From NCBI RefSeq assembly GCF_014201335.1, contig NZ_JACHEB010000003.1, positions 248,001 through 312,000 on the forward strand: a stretch of 64,000 nt of DNA, in the 5' to 3' direction. This document shows, one piece after another, positions 53,911 to 62,877 of the stretch. This DNA comes from Tunturiibacter gelidiferens (GTDB lineage: Bacteria; Acidobacteriota; Terriglobia; Terriglobales; Acidobacteriaceae). The translations under genes were made by a program, and so were the position numbers. The notes under the pieces are model-generated. The model did no database searches, had not been told where the DNA came from, and worked only from the letters and a program-made list of their open reading frames with translations. How positions within the stretch are numbered: position 1 is the first letter of the stretch; the number at the start of each line of letters is the position of its first letter.

Positions 53911-55977
53911 CTAGTTACCATCGGCTGCGTCCTGAAGCACTACGACGCCAAACCGCGAAAGTGAAACGCTTGTTGTGTCCCCACCCTTGAGCACATCGTG
54001 CATTGAATGTGGCAGCTTGACGCGTATCTCAGACCCATAGTTCGTCAGAATGAGAATCCGCGATTTTTCGTTCGACCGTATCGCCACATCCACGTCTTCC
54101 GGCATCTCAGGCAAGACTCTCGGGAGGCCGCTCACCTTGAGCATCCACTCCGCAGCACGTCTCATTGCAGCCGTATCAAGCTCTGTGCCAATGTAAGTTA
54201 TCGTTCCCCGCCCAACTTTGCGTGTCACAGCCGCGGGCTGTCCGTCTAACCAGCCGTTGCTCGTTCCATAACTCATCAGAACCTGCGTCGCCTGATCCGT
54301 TATGTCAAGCTGTTCGGCCCACGTCGTATCCTGTGCATCTCCCCACATGCCGCTTACCGGCACAGGTTGATCCAGTGCGTAAAACTGCTCAACCCTCGCT
54401 CCCAGCATTGCGGCGAGTGGTCCCGGCTGCCGTTCTGGAAAGAGACTGTTGTCTTCGTCCTTCATGGCACTCCGCTGCCCCAGCACAAGATTGCCGCCTG
54501 TACGAACGTAAGCCTCCAAATTCCGTGCGGCCTCAGGAGTCAATACGTTCAACGCCGGAGCTACAACCAACTTGTACTGGGTCAGCGGCGCAGTATCCGC
54601 GACCACGTCGACCGAGCCAGCAAGTTTATGCAGCGGAGCGTAGTAGCTCAAGAGAGCATCCACCGGATCAAATGCTTTATTGTGCTTCTGCCAGTTGATG
54701 GCCCATCGACTAGAGTAGTCCTGCAGCACCGCAACCTCGGACCTCACGGTCGTTCCAGCCAGCGCTGAAGCAGCTTTCTCGAACTCTGCCCCAATCTGCT
54801 TCACCTCACCGTATAGCGGGACGGGTGTCCCATCGGCTCCGACCAGCGTACCGTGGTACTGCTCCTGTCCGTTCAGCGCGCTCCGCCACTGCCAGTACTC
54901 CACTGCCTCCGAGCCATGGCCAATCGCATTCCACGCCATCGCCCGAACCTCGCCCTTATCGAGAGCATTGTTGTCCGTCTGCCAGTTCACAAAGCCCGGC
55001 TGCGTCTCCATCACCCAGAAGTTCTTGCGCAAGAATCCGCGGGTCAAATCGTGTGTCGCGCCATTGCGCACCGGGTCCAAGTGACCCGTCCCCACATAAT
55101 CGTCCCATGAGGCAAAGTCTAAATCCTGCGCCACGGTGTAGTGATCGTATGCGTCAAACCATCCCATCATGTTTGTAGTGATCATCTGTCGAGGGTCAGC
55201 ATGCGCGCGAATCGCATCCAGCTGGTTTTTCTGATAACTCCGCCAAGTGTCGGAGACGAATTCTTTCCAGTTCAGCATCAGACCAGGGTTGCCCCCATGT
55301 TCTGCGATCGGAATCTGATTCCACTCCTGGTAGGTCTCACTCCAATAAGCGGTGGCCCACCGCGCATTTAGATTCTCAAGCGTCCCATACTTGGCATGAA
55401 GCCAGCTTTGAAATTGTGCCTGGGTAGTGTCTCCATAGCTCTCATTGGCGTATTCGTTGTCAATCTGCCAGCCGATCACATTCGCGTCATGACCGAACGC
55501 CTCGGCCATCTTTTCCGCGATCCTCCGACTCAGTTCGCGATACTTGGGGTCGCTCCAATCGAACTGTTGGCGATTTCCGTGCCCGTCCTTCCTTCCGTTT
55601 TCCATGGTACGCAGAGTCTCAGGATACTTCTGCGTCAGCCAAGCTGGCGGTGCGGCAGATGGCGTGCCCATCACAACCGCGATGTGATGCCTCTCCGCTG
55701 CACGCACGGCGTGCTCGAGCCATTCCAGATGAAACTCGCCCTCATGGGGCTCGATGGTGCTCCAGGCAAACTCGCCCACCCGTACAAAATTTATGTGTGC
55801 TTGTTCCATCAAGGAGAGGTCTGCGTCCCATCTGCTCTCCGGCCACTGCTCGGGATACCACGCCGCTCCAAGCCCCAGTGCAGAGCGCCGCGAATCGGTG
55901 GGCAATGCTACCTGAGCATGGACACTCAAGGCCAATAGAACAAATGCAGATCGCGCAACCCAAGACCGCAAAATCAT
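53911..55977 (-). CDS. Secreted GH42 beta-galactosidase
   Basis: 688 residues, signal peptide at about 1-22 (SWVARSAFVLLALSVHAQ). GH42 features: LGAAWYPEQWPESRWDADLS, VRVGEFAWSTIEPHEGEF, GTPSAAPPAWLTQKYPE, acid/base Glu in GWQIDNEYAN (near 171), nucleophile Glu in FWVMETQPGFVNW (near 322). A trimerisation-like domain follows (VLQDYSSRWAINWQKH; LVVAPALNVLTPEAARNLEA) and a C-terminal beta domain (ILILTNYGSEIRVKLP). It removes terminal beta-galactose from oligosaccharides. It lies 59 bases after the xylose isomerase gene on the same strand, so the two are probably one operon, which links galactose and xylose release. Confidence 0.93.
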   Translation of the reverse strand: MILRSWVARSAFVLLALSVHAQVALPTDSRRSALGLGAAWYPEQWPESRWDADLSLMEQAHINFVRVGEFAWSTIEPHEGEFHLEWLEHAVRAAERHHIAVVMGTPSAAPPAWLTQKYPETLRTMENGRKDGHGNRQQFDWSDPKYRELSRRIAEKMAEAFGHDANVIGWQIDNEYANESYGDTTQAQFQSWLHAKYGTLENLNARWATAYWSETYQEWNQIPIAEHGGNPGLMLNWKEFVSDTWRSYQKNQLDAIRAHADPRQMITTNMMGWFDAYDHYTVAQDLDFASWDDYVGTGHLDPVRNGATHDLTRGFLRKNFWVMETQPGFVNWQTDNNALDKGEVRAMAWNAIGHGSEAVEYWQWRSALNGQEQYHGTLVGADGTPVPLYGEVKQIGAEFEKAASALAGTTVRSEVAVLQDYSSRWAINWQKHNKAFDPVDALLSYYAPLHKLAGSVDVVADTAPLTQYKLVVAPALNVLTPEAARNLEAYVRTGGNLVLGQRSAMKDEDNSLFPERQPGPLAAMLGARVEQFYALDQPVPVSGMWGDAQDTTWAEQLDITDQATQVLMSYGTSNGWLDGQPAAVTRKVGRGTITYIGTELDTAAMRRAAEWMLKVSGLPRVLPEMPEDVDVAIRSNEKSRILILTNYGSEIRVKLPHSMHDVLKGGDTTSVSLSRFGVVVLQDAADGN

Positions 55978-56036
55978 CGAAACTCCCTCATTCGATTGCC
56001 ACCGGTATTCGCTGTTCGATGCTGCCCGCGTCTCGA

Positions 56037-57353
56037 CTACAGGTGACGGTTGATCAGATTTTCCAATTGTTCCTGCCGCCCTGATCGTGGCTGGGGATTG
56101 ATGTTGCGTTCTTCGCTTCGGGCAGCGATTGCCTCCGGCGGCTCCTTGCCCGCAAGCATTGCCTTGTTCTCCGGCAGATTCCAGCCTGCATAGCGTTCGT
56201 CCACAATGTCGGCCAAACGTCCTTCCTCATGGATTTTCGCAGCGATCAGGAACGCACGAGCACACATATCCACTCCGCCGATGTGCGCATGAAGCAGATC
56301 CTCCGGCTCCGTTGACTGTCGTCGGACTTTCGCGTCGAAGTTCATTCCTCCCCGGCCGAGCCCCCCAGCCTGGATCACGTGATACATCGCAAGGGTCATC
56401 GAGTATAGATCTGTCGGAAACTGATCCGTGTCCCAACCAAGCAACGGGTCGCCGCGGTTAATATCGAGCGAACCGAGAATGCCCAGGTCAGCTGCCGTGG
56501 CAATTTCATGCTCGAAGGTGTGTCCGGCCAGCAATGCATGATTAGCCTCGAGATTCACTTTCACCTCGTTCTCCAAGCCAAACCTCTTTAGAAACCCAAA
56601 TACCGTCGCCGTATCGAAGTCGTATTGATGTACGGTCGGCTCCTTCGGCTTGGGTTCAAGAAGTATCTGACCGCTGAATCCAATCTTGTGTTTGTACTCC
56701 ACCACCAAGGTGAGCATGCGGCCCATCTGCTCCAGCTCGCGCTTCAGGCTGGTGTTCAACAGCGTCTCGTAGCCCTCACGACCGCCCCACAGTACATAGT
56801 TTTCGCCGCCGAGCTTCTTCGTTACATCCATGCAATGTTTAATGGTCGTTGCAGAATAAGCAAAGACTTCTGGGTCCGGGTTGGTCGCGGCGCCTGACAT
56901 AAATCGCGGATGGCTGAACAGGTTCGCCGTACCCCACAGCAACCGCGTCTTTGACGACTCCATCTTCTTCGCCAGGTAATCCGACATGGTGTGAAGATTG
57001 GTAATTGACTCACGCAGGGTTTCGCCGTCGGGAGTGATGTCGCGGTCATGGAACGTGTAGAAGGGAAGATCAAGAACACGAAAAAGATCGAATGCAGCAT
57101 CGGCCTTATCCTGGGCTGCCTGCATCGCATCGGTTCGGTTCATCCAGGGGCGATTAATTGTCGGCGCGCCGAACGGATCGCTACCATTCATCACCAAACT
57201 ATGCCAATAAGCGACTGCGAATCGCAGATGCTCGCGGAGCGGCTTTCCCAACACTGTTCGATCCGCATCGTACCAGCGGTACGCTAGATCGGAGGTGCTC
57301 TCGGTTCCCTTATATTCCACTACTGGAAAGCTACTGAAAATTGATTGCCCCAT
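56037..57353 (-). CDS. xylA: Xylose isomerase
   Basis: 438 residues from the ATG at 57353, which has GGGGGA upstream; an in-frame start 14 codons earlier is less likely. It shows the class II pattern: [36 protein letters not shown] (catalytic His and Asp), [37 protein letters not shown] (metal-binding Glu and the active-site Lys), [20 protein letters not shown] and [19 protein letters not shown] (the second metal site). It interconverts D-xylose and D-xylulose in the cytoplasm. No xylulokinase is beside it. Its pairing with GH42 and the GH31 enzyme elsewhere in the window points to xylose-containing glycans. Confidence 0.96.
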   Translation of the reverse strand: MGQSIFSSFPVVEYKGTESTSDLAYRWYDADRTVLGKPLREHLRFAVAYWHSLVMNGSDPFGAPTINRPWMNRTDAMQAAQDKADAAFDLFRVLDLPFYTFHDRDITPDGETLRESITNLHTMSDYLAKKMESSKTRLLWGTANLFSHPRFMSGAATNPDPEVFAYSATTIKHCMDVTKKLGGENYVLWGGREGYETLLNTSLKRELEQMGRMLTLVVEYKHKIGFSGQILLEPKPKEPTVHQYDFDTATVFGFLKRFGLENEVKVNLEANHALLAGHTFEHEIATAADLGILGSLDINRGDPLLGWDTDQFPTDLYSMTLAMYHVIQAGGLGRGGMNFDAKVRRQSTEPEDLLHAHIGGVDMCARAFLIAAKIHEEGRLADIVDERYAGWNLPENKAMLAGKEPPEAIAARSEERNINPQPRSGRQEQLENLINRHL

Positions 57354-57635
57354 CGATCTATCCCCCGGAAAAATGTATTTTGTGCGGAGTTTCACAGAAA
57401 CTCAGTGGACCGAGTGTTCTGCTGGCCGAAACCGAACAGTGTAGAAACCGCCGAAGAGAGGCACTAGAACGCCCCTCCAGAGTGTCGGCTGTAGGTTAGC
57501 GTCGCCGCACCGAAGTCCGGGCACTTCGTGCAATATGATGACCCGCAATCAGTGATCTCCGGCCCGTAGCCGGACCTGATTAGAGCTTGGGAACAGGATA
57601 TTTCTTTGCTCCCCAGGCTAATTTTCTTTCGACAG

Positions 57636-60600
57636 TTAAAACTCCGCGCGGAAGGTGAGTTGAAGCGAACGCGGGCTATTGGCAGTGCTGCCGACGGTCC
57701 CGAAGCCAGCATCGTGCGGGTTGTTGTCTGGATTGCCGAAAACGTGGCGGTTGAAGGCGTTGAAGGCTTCGGCACGGAACTGGAACGCTACGCGTTCGGT
57801 GATGCGAGTCCGCTTGATCAAGCCGAAGTCTTCTTCGAGATAGCCGAAGGAGCGATCGTCGGACTCGTACGCGGGCTTGTCGCCAAAGGCATAGGAGCTG
57901 GTTCTGGTGACGTTGGCGTTGGGATCGCTTACGCCGGCAGGGTTGTACCAGAGGTTCGAACCGGGTAGTGCAGGGTTGAACGATCCGTTCCTCCTGGCGC
58001 TTGAACGCAGATTTTGGCCGGGCACGAAATTGTAGCGGATGCAGTTGTCGAAACCGGGGATACTGGTTGCGCAGCCGAAGCCGAGGGGTTGGCCGCTTTG
58101 GTAGCGCTGGATGCCGCTTATGGACCAGCCGCCGATGACACGGTCGAGCACGCCGCCACTATTGCTCAGGAACATCTTGTTTTTGCCGAAGGGCAGGTCG
58201 TAGATGTAGCTAACGACGAAGATCTGCGGCGTATCCTGCGGGGAGATGGCCTTTTCTGCTTTTAGGTTAAGTGGGTTCTGAATGCTGGCGGTGTATGAGC
58301 CTCCGAGGCTGCCACCGATGATGTTACCAGTGTCGGTAAGAATCTTGGACCAGGTGTAGGAGGCAAGGAGGTTGAGTCCGTTGTGATAGCGGCGTTCCAG
58401 CTTAGCCGTCAGCGCGTTGTAGGACAGCTGGCCGTGGTTTTCGCCATAAGCACCGGTGTTAACAAGGTGATATTGAGGGAAGGGTCTGAGAGCTTGTGCG
58501 ACGGTTCCCTGAAAGCCAGCGTAAGGAGCGGAGACTCCGTCGACCGGCGTATCGGAGCCCGTGAAGGGATCGCTGAGCTGGGAGCCGAGGGCGAAGTTCT
58601 GCTGCGGAATATTGTTGAGGTACAGCAGGTTGGAGCCGAGGTGAACGCCCCGCTCACCGAGATAGCCAAGGGTAAGAATCAGGTCGGTTGCGAACTGTTG
58701 TTGAACGGTTGCGGTCCAGGTCTGGTCGTAGCCAGGTTTGCCGAAGTCGCGGCGGGTGTAGTTGACGTTTTGACCGTTCAACTGACTACGGTCAAAGCTG
58801 GGGTTGGTGGGTATGTTTGGTACGCCGAAGGCTCCTGGGTTGGCGATACCGGGACTGTTGAGCGAAGCGGGATCGAGCAGCTCGCCGGCGGTGAAAGGGT
58901 TCGCGTTATTGTTGATCTGGCTGATGGAGGAATAGCCAGCAGGCACTCCGCCATAGATCTGTTGCCATTGGAGGATCGGAGCATTGAGACCGCTGTAGGC
59001 GGCGGAGAAGACTGTCTTATGATCGAGCGAGCTTGGAGACCAGGTAATACCTACGCGTGGCTCGATGTTTTTGTAATAGACGTTGGAGTAGCGGGAGCTG
59101 AAGCCGTCTTTGCCGGCGCCGCTGCCGGCGAACTCCAGCGCACCTGGAGTATTAGTGCCGGCGGCTCCTGTGTTGATGATGTCGGGATTGAACTGCGACC
59201 CAAAGTTATGAAGCTCTTTGAATGGAAGGTCAACGTCGTAGCGAAGACCGAGGGATAGGTTGAGGTCCTTGGTGACTTTGAACTCGTCCTGAAGGTAGGC
59301 AGCGCTGTATTGGCCGACGTTCCGGATGGTGACGAAGTTCTGCTTGACTGTGGCCTGAGCGACCTGACCGAGGAGGAAGCTGGCGAAGCCGTCTCCGCTG
59401 TTGGCGGTGGTAGTGGCGGTTCCGGCTGTCTGTGCGCGGCTGAAGACAAAGCTACCGCTATCGACGCTAACGAAGCTCGAGATGGAGACCGCATAACGGT
59501 ATTCGCCACCGATGGTGAGGTTATGCTTGCCTTTGGTGAGGGAGATGGCATCGCTGACGTAATAGGAGTTGTCGGAGATCTTTGAGTTGAATCCGTTGTT
59601 GTTTGGATCAACATAGTCGCCGAGATTCACCCGACTGCTTTCATTGCCGGTGACGCCATTGAGGATGATGCCGGGAAAGTAATTTCCAGTGCCTCCTGGA
59701 AGTCCGACGAGTTGAGAGTAGTCTTTACCCTGCGATGGCGTGATGAAGCCTTCCTTATTGAGCACTCGTGTGAAGGCGATGAGGGCGTGATTTAGGAGGG
59801 TTGGCGAGAAAATGTGATCGTATCCGACGCGCACCAGGTGAGTAGGAAGATCCTGGGAAGTGAGGAACGAAGTAACCGGTAGCTGGAACTGCGGAAGATT
59901 GTTATTGTTCCGAACGTTGTCACGGACGTTGTATGAGACAAACACTTTGTTGTTCTGTCCGAAAGCCTGATCGATGCGAATGGATTCCGCAGTGCTGATG
60001 ATGGGGTAGGTTCCGGCGAAGACAAAGTTATTGGTGAGGGCGTTGGAGGCTTGGGGGATATAGGCTGAGATGGCGGTTGCGACAGGGCTCAGCGGAGAGG
60101 TGATGATGTTGTTCGGATAAGCGGTGCGGCACTGCTGGCCATTGACGGTCCGGGTAGTGGCCGGGTTGAATACCTGTCCGGCGAGGATGGGAGTTCCGTC
60201 GCATGGATTAATGATCTGGTTGTTGTTGGCATCGAGGACGGGGGCGCCGAGATTGCCGGAGAAGTCGCCTTTGAGGTTCGCCGGGGTCGGGAGAGTGATG
60301 AGATTCGAATAGCCCTGGGTTTGACGGAACTGTTCCCACGCGAAAAAGAAGAAGGTCTTGTCGGTTCCGTTGTAAAGATGTGGAATGCGCACTGGGCCGC
60401 CGAGAGCGACGCCGTAGTTGTTCTTGTTGTCGGGCGGTGTACCGTTGCTGGAGTTGGAGCCATTCTGACCCTTGTTCAAATTGTTGAACCAGGTGTTGGC
60501 GTCGAGGGCGGTATTGCGATAAATCTCAAAGGCAGTGCCGTGATAATCGTTGGTGCCGGATTTCGAGGCATAGCTCTGGATACCGCCCGTGGTTCTGCCA

Positions 60601-61310
60601 TACTGCGCCGGGATGCCGCCGATGAGAACCTTGAACTCACCTGTGGCTTCGACGGAGGGAAGGATCTCGTTGGCGAATCCATCGCCGAAGCTTTCTACCT
60701 GTAGGCTGGCGCCATCGAAGAGGATTTCGCTGCCGAACGCTTGGCCGCCGGAGACGCCACCCTCAAAGGTGCCCCCACTGGTTCCTGTGCCGTAGGTCGC
60801 TGGGGTGAGAAAGACAAAGTCCTGCGAATTGCGGATGGCGGAGCCGTTGGTGGATAGAGGCAAATCCAGAACCTGCTTAGGGGAGACTACTGTTCCAACG
60901 TCGGCGCTTTCGGTTTGGACCTGGGGTGCGTCAGCGTTGACCGTCACTGTCTCGGTTTCCGAACCGACGGGCAACACCACGTCGAGCGTGGTCGTGGACT
61001 GGATTTGCACGGTGACGTTGGTCTTCTCGAGCTTGCGAAAGCCCCTCGCTGTAATCGTGACGTTGTAGTTGCCGATCTGGAGGGAGGGGAAGTGATAATC
61101 CCCGGCGGAGCTACTCACGGTGGTGGCCGACTGCCCGGTGGCGAGATTGCGTGCCACAATGGCCGCTCCGGAAACGGTTGCCCCACTGGAGTCTGTGACA
61201 AGCCCCGAGATCGCGCCCTGGTTGGACTGTGCTCGCGCGTAACCGGTGATGAGCAGGAGACAAACGCTCAGCAGACCGAAGGGAGCTATAAGTTTCTTTG
61301 TGGTTCGCAT
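57636..61310 (-). CDS. Oar-type TonB-dependent receptor
   Basis: 1224 residues with GGAGG before the ATG and a signal peptide (LIAPFGLLSVCLLLITGYAR). The regulatory-like domain is at about 30-110 (AISGLVTDSSGATVSGAAIV; HFPSLQIGNYNVTITARGF). The plug region includes VVSPKQVLDLPLSTNGSAIR and FDGASLQVESFGDGF, and the barrel ends with SPRSLQLTFRAEF. It is clearly related to the other two receptors but differs in the plug and barrel, so it probably takes a different substrate. It lies upstream of xylA-GH42 on the same strand, but 280 bases separate them. It is divergent from the TPR gene at 61602. Confidence 0.92.
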   Translation of the reverse strand: MRTTKKLIAPFGLLSVCLLLITGYARAQSNQGAISGLVTDSSGATVSGAAIVARNLATGQSATTVSSSAGDYHFPSLQIGNYNVTITARGFRKLEKTNVTVQIQSTTTLDVVLPVGSETETVTVNADAPQVQTESADVGTVVSPKQVLDLPLSTNGSAIRNSQDFVFLTPATYGTGTSGGTFEGGVSGGQAFGSEILFDGASLQVESFGDGFANEILPSVEATGEFKVLIGGIPAQYGRTTGGIQSYASKSGTNDYHGTAFEIYRNTALDANTWFNNLNKGQNGSNSSNGTPPDNKNNYGVALGGPVRIPHLYNGTDKTFFFFAWEQFRQTQGYSNLITLPTPANLKGDFSGNLGAPVLDANNNQIINPCDGTPILAGQVFNPATTRTVNGQQCRTAYPNNIITSPLSPVATAISAYIPQASNALTNNFVFAGTYPIISTAESIRIDQAFGQNNKVFVSYNVRDNVRNNNNLPQFQLPVTSFLTSQDLPTHLVRVGYDHIFSPTLLNHALIAFTRVLNKEGFITPSQGKDYSQLVGLPGGTGNYFPGIILNGVTGNESSRVNLGDYVDPNNNGFNSKISDNSYYVSDAISLTKGKHNLTIGGEYRYAVSISSFVSVDSGSFVFSRAQTAGTATTTANSGDGFASFLLGQVAQATVKQNFVTIRNVGQYSAAYLQDEFKVTKDLNLSLGLRYDVDLPFKELHNFGSQFNPDIINTGAAGTNTPGALEFAGSGAGKDGFSSRYSNVYYKNIEPRVGITWSPSSLDHKTVFSAAYSGLNAPILQWQQIYGGVPAGYSSISQINNNANPFTAGELLDPASLNSPGIANPGAFGVPNIPTNPSFDRSQLNGQNVNYTRRDFGKPGYDQTWTATVQQQFATDLILTLGYLGERGVHLGSNLLYLNNIPQQNFALGSQLSDPFTGSDTPVDGVSAPYAGFQGTVAQALRPFPQYHLVNTGAYGENHGQLSYNALTAKLERRYHNGLNLLASYTWSKILTDTGNIIGGSLGGSYTASIQNPLNLKAEKAISPQDTPQIFVVSYIYDLPFGKNKMFLSNSGGVLDRVIGGWSISGIQRYQSGQPLGFGCATSIPGFDNCIRYNFVPGQNLRSSARRNGSFNPALPGSNLWYNPAGVSDPNANVTRTSSYAFGDKPAYESDDRSFGYLEEDFGLIKRTRITERVAFQFRAEAFNAFNRHVFGNPDNNPHDAGFGTVGSTANSPRSLQLTFRAEF

Positions 61311-61601
61311 TTCTTGTGGACCTCCAAAATTGGCACTGCTTTGTGGGCCTATGCGTCGTGGACCTAGTCGACCTATCCATCCTGTAGCCCGACGCTTATC
61401 GAATTTCGAATGGAAATATTGTGTTTGAGTAAAGGCTTACTCAGTTTTTCCAAACGCCGTCATCCTATTAGGTTCAAATCGGAGATGTCAATGAAGGAAT
61501 TTATTTTTTTCACGTTCTTTAAGGCTGATTGATCGAATTTATGTGCAAATCGAGCTTCAACCTAGACGGTTGGGTGATGGTGCTAACCGACTGTATCTAT
61601 A
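61311..61601. promoter_or_regulatory. Divergent promoter region between receptor and TPR gene
   Basis: About 290 bases that become AT-rich towards the TPR gene (a run of T at 61502-61509). It separates the two divergent starts and must hold both promoters. No clear palindrome was found. Confidence 0.4.
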
Positions 61602-62756
61602 ATGTTCGGGATGAAATCGCATGGAATCTTTCGGTGCACGTTCGTTCGCTTTCAGACCTTTTCAGAAAATCTTTACTCACAAGCCTCGACAACTAAGATG
61701 ATGCTGGAGCATGCCCTTTCGAAGATCTTCGTTGATACAAAAGGTCCCTGGTTGAGATGGATTAGGTCCCTCGCTTTTCTGTCGCTGACGATTTCGGCCG
61801 TGGGTCAATCGCCGCCGATGCGGATGGGCTTGGTTGAGTTAAATGGATTTTTAGGTTCTTGGGTGTTGCATGGAGATCTTTTTGATCAAACCAGCGGAAC
61901 GGTGGCTAGAGCGGAGGATTCGTTGCAGCAAGCACGGGGTCAAATAAAACGGTCTGAGTTCGCTGCTGCAGAGCAAGTCCTGCGGACGTTTTTGCAGCGT
62001 GAGCCTACTTCCGCCGATGGGCTTTATTTGCTGGGCGAGGTGTTGATGCGCAGAGATCAGCCGAAGGATTCGTTGCGGGTTTTCACCGAGGCTGCTGCAG
62101 AACGCCGGCCTACGGGCGAAGAGTTGCGCCTGGTTGGGCTGGATTACGTTCTGCTGCAGGACTTCGCCGACGCAATTCGGTGGCTGAAGCAGGCGACGGA
62201 TCTCTCTCCGGACGATGCGGATACCTGGTACAGCCTGGGACGCGCGCAGTACAGCAATGGAGATTACGGCGGAGCTGAGACGTCCTTCCGGAGGGTGCTT
62301 ACCTTGGATAGCCGCAGCGTAAAGGCGGAAAACAACCTGGGGCTTACACTTGCGTCTCAGAATCAGCCGGATAAAGCGATGGAGGAGTACCGTAAGGCCG
62401 AAGCACTGCAGCAGGGCTCGGCGTCACAGAGCGAACAACCGCTACTTAATCTTGGGTTGTTGCTACTGGATCGAAATCAGCCTCAGGAGGCCGCTGAAAA
62501 ACTAGCGCGGGCAGCCGCGATTGCTCCGTCGTGTGCGCAGTGTCAAGAGGCGCTTGGCCAGGCTTTGCTGGCTCTCAACAGGCTGCCGGAGGCGGAAGAG
62601 GCGATGGAGAAAGCGGTCGCGCTGGAACCGAAGAATCCGCGGTTCCACTATGTACTGGGACGCGCGTACAAGCAGAGCGGCAAGGTGGAAAAGAGCAGAA
62701 TCGAACTTCAGAAGAGCGCAGAGCTATATGGTTCGCATTCCACTCCGGCGCGATAG
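61602..62756 (+). CDS. Exported tetratricopeptide-repeat protein
   Basis: 384 residues as read from 61602. The signal-like hydrophobic stretch (WLRWIRSLAFLSLTISAVGQ) begins only near residue 51, so a later start such as 61698 is likely. About seven TPRs follow (ADGLYLLGEVLMRRDQPKDS, ADTWYSLGRAQYSNGDYGGA, PLLNLGLLLLDRNQPQEAAE, CQEALGQALLALNRLPEAEE). No enzyme motif is present. It is divergent from the third receptor, the second receptor/TPR pairing in the window. Confidence 0.8.
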   Translation: MFGMKSHGIFRCTFVRFQTFSENLYSQASTTKMMLEHALSKIFVDTKGPWLRWIRSLAFLSLTISAVGQSPPMRMGLVELNGFLGSWVLHGDLFDQTSGTVARAEDSLQQARGQIKRSEFAAAEQVLRTFLQREPTSADGLYLLGEVLMRRDQPKDSLRVFTEAAAERRPTGEELRLVGLDYVLLQDFADAIRWLKQATDLSPDDADTWYSLGRAQYSNGDYGGAETSFRRVLTLDSRSVKAENNLGLTLASQNQPDKAMEEYRKAEALQQGSASQSEQPLLNLGLLLLDRNQPQEAAEKLARAAAIAPSCAQCQEALGQALLALNRLPEAEEAMEKAVALEPKNPRFHYVLGRAYKQSGKVEKSRIELQKSAELYGSHSTPAR

Positions 62757-62877
62757 GAGACAAGTGGGTTGGTTTGATGCGCTGGCGGCGACTGAATCGG
62801 ATCTATTAGGTGGGGCTTTGGGACGTCCTCGCCCGGGTCAGTTGAGGGTGGCGTTCTGTTTGATTTACGGGCAAGTT

